Positions 12,838 through 15,414 of a DNA stretch of 15,414 nucleotides are shown piece after piece (position 1 is the stretch's first letter; each line of letters begins with the position of its first letter). The notes beneath the pieces are model-generated. The model made no database searches. It saw nothing but the letters and a program-made list of their open reading frames with translations, and had not been told where the DNA came from. Both the position numbers and the translations under genes were made by a program. The stretch comes from Actinomycetes bacterium. Lineage in GTDB: Bacteria; Actinomycetota; Acidimicrobiia; Acidimicrobiales; Microtrichaceae. Location of the stretch: NCBI GenBank assembly GCA_023389745.1, contig JAEWED010000161.1:1-15414 (forward strand), in the 5' to 3' direction.

Positions 12838-13479
12838 GTGACCACACCCCGCCGTCGTTCGACCGGCGCCCGTCACACCGGTGCTGCCGAGCGGTTGCTC
12901 GCGGCCACCCGCACGCTCCTGTCCAGGGACGGCTACGACTCGATCACCTCACGAGCGATCGCCGCCGAGTCCGGCGAGAACCTCGCGGCGATCACCTACC
13001 ACTTCGGCTCCAAGGACGAGCTGGTCGCCACCGCGCTGGTCGCGAGCTGCCGGGACCTGCTCGACCCCGTGCTCGACGTGCTGCGGGCCGACGACTCCCC
13101 CGCGGCGAAGCTGGCCTCGACCATGGTGGCCCTCGACGAGCTGTTCCGGTCGTCGCGCCAGGAGCGGATCGCCTACGTCGAGGCACTCGCCGCGGCACGG
13201 CGCTGGGACCGCGTGCGTGACGAGCTGGGTGCGATGTGGACCGAGGTCCGCACGGTGCTGACCGAGGTCATCGAGCAGCAGCGTCGCGACGGCGTCGTCC
13301 CTGCGTGGGCCGATGCCCCGGCGCTGGCGGACCTGTTCCTCAGCACCGCGAACGGCATCCTCGCCACCACCGCGGTCGACCCGGCCCACACCGAGGCGCT
13401 CTCGGTCGCGTCGCAGCTGGCCACCCTGCTGCTCGCCGCCGGCGGCGCCCATGACGGGCCGGCCACGAGCGACCCCTGA
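12838..13479 (+). CDS. TetR/AcrR-family transcriptional regulator
   Basis: A 213-residue DNA-binding regulator, normal for the family. The N-terminal domain shows helix 1 (AAERLLAATRTLLSRDG) and a helix-turn-helix at about 36-62 (TSRAIAAESGENLAAITYHFGSKDELV), with the YHF(G)SKDEL signature typical of TetR. The C-terminal ligand-binding and dimerisation part is helical and not informative about ligand. GTG 12838 is preferred because GGAG lies 5 nt upstream; an in-frame ATG at 12820 would add six residues and is possible. It is divergent from a membrane protein with a 16-bp inverted repeat in between, the usual layout for a repressor controlling itself and its neighbour. pspA follows after 58 nt but has its own -10 box, so control of pspA is not implied. 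Confidence 0.92.
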   Translation: MTTPRRRSTGARHTGAAERLLAATRTLLSRDGYDSITSRAIAAESGENLAAITYHFGSKDELVATALVASCRDLLDPVLDVLRADDSPAAKLASTMVALDELFRSSRQERIAYVEALAAARRWDRVRDELGAMWTEVRTVLTEVIEQQRRDGVVPAWADAPALADLFLSTANGILATTAVDPAHTEALSVASQLATLLLAAGGAHDGPATSDP

Positions 13480-13524
13480 ACCGCGCCCGCTGCATCGTGC
13501 CCGCTGAACCGGGACCGGCCGACG

Positions 13525-13530
13525 TAGGCT
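13525..13530 (+). promoter_or_regulatory. -10 box of pspA (leaderless start)
   Basis: TAGGCT, then CCTGCGC (7 nt), then ATG 13538, with no Shine-Dalgarno. The spacing is the same as at greA and the AAA gene. It suggests pspA is transcribed on its own rather than only from the tetR promoter. Confidence 0.65.
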
Positions 13531-13537
13531 CCTGCGC

Positions 13538-14344
13538 ATGTGGAAGTCGCTGAAGAAGTGGTGGAAGTACATGGGAGCGAAGCTCTCGAGCACCTTCAAC
13601 GAGAAGGCGGACCCGAAGGTCCAGCTCGAGCAGGCGATCACCGAGGCCCAGGAGCAGCACCGTCAGCTCAAGGAGCAGGCGGCGAACGTCATCGCCAACC
13701 AGAAGCAGACCGACATGCGACTGTCCGCGGCGATGGACGAGCTCGAGAAGCTCAACCGCAACGCCCAGCAGGCCGTGCTCATGGCCGACGAGGCCGCTCG
13801 GGGCGGTGACGCGGCGAAGGCCGCCGAGTTCACCACCGCCGCCGAGGCGTTCGCGAACCAGCTGATCGCCAAGGAGGGCGAGGTCCAGGGCCTCAAGGAG
13901 ATGTCCCTGCAGTCCACGCAGGCCGCCGAGCAGGCCAAGGCGGCGGTGCAGCAGAACGCCCGCCTGCTGCAGCAGAAGCTGTCCGAGAAGCAGAAGCTCC
14001 TCTCCCAGCTCGACCAGGCCAAGATGCAGGAGCAGATGAACTCCGCGATGAGCTCGCTGACCGAGCAGGTCGGCGACGACGTGCCGACGCTCGCCGAGGT
14101 CCGCGAGAAGATCGAGACGCGCTACGCCAAGGCCAAGGGCATGTCCGAGATCCAGGGCATGTCGGTCGAGTCGAAGATGCTCGAGGTCGAGCAGGCGTCG
14201 GTGAACTTCGAGGCGCAGGCCCGTCTGTCGGAGATCCGCTCGAAGCTCGGCATCGGCGACGCTGCGACGTCGAACGCTCCGGCCGACGCAGCGGCCGAGA
14301 CGGCCACCTCGGGCGAGGGCGAAGCCACTCCCAGCGCCGGCTGA
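13538..14344 (+). CDS. pspA: PspA/IM30 (ESCRT-III-like) membrane stress protein
   Basis: A peripheral inner-membrane protein that assembles into oligomers and protects the membrane under envelope stress, 268 residues. Residues 1-20 form a Trp/Lys-rich amphipathic helix (MWKSLKKWWKYMGAKLSSTF), the membrane-binding element of the family. Residues about 25-225 are a nearly unbroken coiled coil rich in Gln, Glu, Ala and Lys (QLEQAITEAQEQHRQLKEQA and on). The end of the core, SVESKMLEVEQASVNFEAQA and IRSKLGI, is typical of actinobacterial PspA. The last ~30 residues are a low-complexity Ala/Glu/Thr tail. The ATG lies 7 nt after a TAGGCT box. No pspB/C, clgR or rv2743c-like partner is in the window. 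The Nudix gene converges on it, 16 nt away. Confidence 0.93.
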   Translation: MWKSLKKWWKYMGAKLSSTFNEKADPKVQLEQAITEAQEQHRQLKEQAANVIANQKQTDMRLSAAMDELEKLNRNAQQAVLMADEAARGGDAAKAAEFTTAAEAFANQLIAKEGEVQGLKEMSLQSTQAAEQAKAAVQQNARLLQQKLSEKQKLLSQLDQAKMQEQMNSAMSSLTEQVGDDVPTLAEVREKIETRYAKAKGMSEIQGMSVESKMLEVEQASVNFEAQARLSEIRSKLGIGDAATSNAPADAAAETATSGEGEATPSAG

Positions 14345-14360
14345 CTCAAGGCTCGAGCGC

Positions 14361-14825
14361 TCAACCCTCGAGCAGCGACTCGAGCCGGTCGACGAACTCG
14401 GCCTGCGCGGGGTTGAGCTTCGCGCGCGCCTCCGCGGGGCCGAACCACTCCGCCCGGTCGACCTCGGGGAACTCCTGGCGGCGGCCCGATCGGGGCGGCC
14501 ACTCGGTCTCGAAGGTGTTGCTCACGATCTCGGCGGTGTCGAGGTCGCCCTCGACCGCCCAGGCGACCACGACCTTGCCGCTCTTGAGCCGCACCTCACC
14601 GAGGTCCAGCAGCTCACCGTCGGGCGGCGCCGTGCCGAGCTCCTCGGCGAACTCGCGCCGAGCGCACACCGCCGGGTCCTCGTCGTCGTCGTACTCCCCC
14701 TTGGGCAGCGACCACGCGCCCAGGTCCTTGCGCGCCCAGAACGGTCCACCGGGGTGCACCACCAGCACTTCGAGCCCGGCGGACGAGCGGCGGAACAGCA
14801 GCAGGCCGGCACTGCGGACGGGCAC
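14361..14825 (-). CDS. Nudix hydrolase
   Basis: Hydrolyses a nucleoside diphosphate linked to another moiety, using a divalent metal; substrate unknown. The 154-residue protein is a single Nudix domain. The Nudix box reads GEYDDDEDPAVCARREFAEELGT at residues 43-65, matching GX5EX7REUXEEXGU except that the last position is Thr rather than Ile/Leu/Val; the metal-binding REFAEE core is intact. The SLPKGE before it and EFPEVDRAEWFGPAEA near the end are family-typical. Start is GTG 14825, 16 nt after the proB stop on the same strand, with only a weak G-rich ribosome site, so it is likely co-transcribed with proB. Convergent with pspA. Confidence 0.93.
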   Translation of the reverse strand: MPVRSAGLLLFRRSSAGLEVLVVHPGGPFWARKDLGAWSLPKGEYDDDEDPAVCARREFAEELGTAPPDGELLDLGEVRLKSGKVVVAWAVEGDLDTAEIVSNTFETEWPPRSGRRQEFPEVDRAEWFGPAEARAKLNPAQAEFVDRLESLLEG

Positions 14826-14841
14826 GACGGTCCAACCCGGC

Positions 14842-15414
14842 TCAGGGCATCACGACGAGGTCGTCGCGGTGCACGACCTCGCCCGATCCCTCGATCAGCT
14901 CGGCCGAGCGACGCCCCGCCATGAGCGCGAGCGCGTCGGAGTCCACCCGGGTCAGGCCCTTGGCGACCACCCGCCCGTCACGTCCGGCGATCTCGACCGC
15001 GGCATCGATCCCGAACTCGCCGTGGTGCCCCACGACGCCGGCTGCGAGCAGCGAGCGGCCGCCACGGGTGAGCGCGGCCACGGCGCCGTCGTCGACGACG
15101 ACCCGTCCCTCGGCGGGCAGGGCGAACGCGATCCAGAGCTTCCTGGCGGCCAGTCGGCGCTCGCGGGCGAGCACGGTGGTGCCGATCCCCGGGGTGCCGG
15201 CGACCGCGTCGTCGAGCACACCCGGGCGGGCGGCGGCGGCGATGACGGTGCGCACCCCGGACCAGGACGCCATCTTGGCGGCCGCCAGCTTCGACGCCAT
15301 GCCGCCGCTGCCGCGAGCGCTGCCGGCGCCGCCGGCGACCGCCTCGAGCTCGTGGTCGATCTCGACGATCTCGGTGATCAGCGAGGCGTTCTCGGTGAGC
15401 CGTGGGTCGGCGTC
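14842..15414 (-). CDS. proB: Glutamate 5-kinase ProB, C-terminal part (N-terminus beyond window)
   Basis: Phosphorylates glutamate at the gamma-carboxyl, the first step of proline synthesis. The C-terminal 190 residues are visible and the frame is open to the right edge. The start of this part, DADPRLTENASLITEIVEID, and the AGGAGSARGSGGMASKLAAA segment match the amino-acid kinase domain end of ProB (usual form GTGGMxTKxxAA; here Ser replaces Thr twice, a conservative change). From about RERRLAARKLWIAF onward it is the C-terminal PUA domain, so this is the full-length bacterial ProB type. The ATP-binding N-terminal half is not in the window. Followed by a Nudix gene 16 nt downstream, not by proA, which lies on the same strand about 12 kb further on. 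Confidence 0.94.
   Translation of the reverse strand, partial: DADPRLTENASLITEIVEIDHELEAVAGGAGSARGSGGMASKLAAAKMASWSGVRTVIAAAARPGVLDDAVAGTPGIGTTVLARERRLAARKLWIAFALPAEGRVVVDDGAVAALTRGGRSLLAAGVVGHHGEFGIDAAVEIAGRDGRVVAKGLTRVDSDALALMAGRRSAELIEGSGEVVHRDDLVVMP

Noticed and set aside
10538..12841. A 767-codon plus-strand frame overlapping murJ in another frame
   Set aside because: Arg/Pro/Ala/His-rich translation without membrane segments, and it passes through murJ, an antisense gene and a promoter region; it is a GC-driven shadow.
14345..14390. Clustered CTCGAG/GAGCGCTC palindromes between pspA and the Nudix gene
   Set aside because: No T tract on either side and most of it lies in the Nudix coding end; not enough for a terminator or binding-site call.
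1..15414. CRISPR arrays, tRNA/rRNA genes, insertion sequences, phage genes
   Set aside because: I found no repeat-spacer pattern, cloverleaf-like sequence, transposase motif or terminal inverted repeats; the window looks like ordinary chromosome.

Overview
The window is high-GC DNA (about 70% by eye), densely packed, with GTG and ATG starts, overlapping genes, and several genes that start 7-8 nt after a TANNNT -10 box with no ribosome-binding site. This style, together with the actinobacterial look of LeuB, GreA, MurJ, PspA and ProA, points to an actinomycete. Acidimicrobiia is my best guess for the class, but that is inference. I see no tRNA, rRNA, CRISPR array, insertion sequence or phage gene.

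Layout. Left edge: leuB (minus, C-terminus cut off) preceded by an apparent ribosome-mediated attenuator: extended -10, leaderless 12-residue peptide MSCLDNRVTIIR, hairpin, then an intrinsic terminator. greA diverges from it. proA (minus) converges on greA.

From 2779 to 12173 runs one co-directional plus-strand block, probably an operon: a CbxX/CfqX-type AAA+ ATPase, a membrane-anchored solute-binding-like protein, a lipoprotein fusing a solute-binding domain to a VWA domain, an Ntn-hydrolase acylase of the penicillin/AHL acylase family, a small membrane plus coiled-coil protein, and the lipid II flippase MurJ. Two of the junctions are GTGA overlaps and the other gaps are 13-42 nt. This is the least ordinary part of the window. 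It looks like an uncharacterised envelope-related module in which the ATPase is cytosolic while the VWA and binding domains lie outside the membrane.

Right side: a minus-strand multi-pass membrane protein overlaps the murJ 3' end and diverges from a TetR-family regulator across an AT-richer intergenic stretch with a 16-bp inverted repeat (candidate operator). Then come pspA (leaderless), a convergent Nudix hydrolase, and the C-terminal part of proB at the edge. Nudix and proB are co-directional, and proB lies about 12 kb from proA, although the two act in consecutive steps of proline synthesis.

Functional themes are amino-acid biosynthesis (Leu/Ile/Val and Pro), envelope building and stress (MurJ, PspA, SBP/VWA lipoprotein), and transcription fidelity (GreA).
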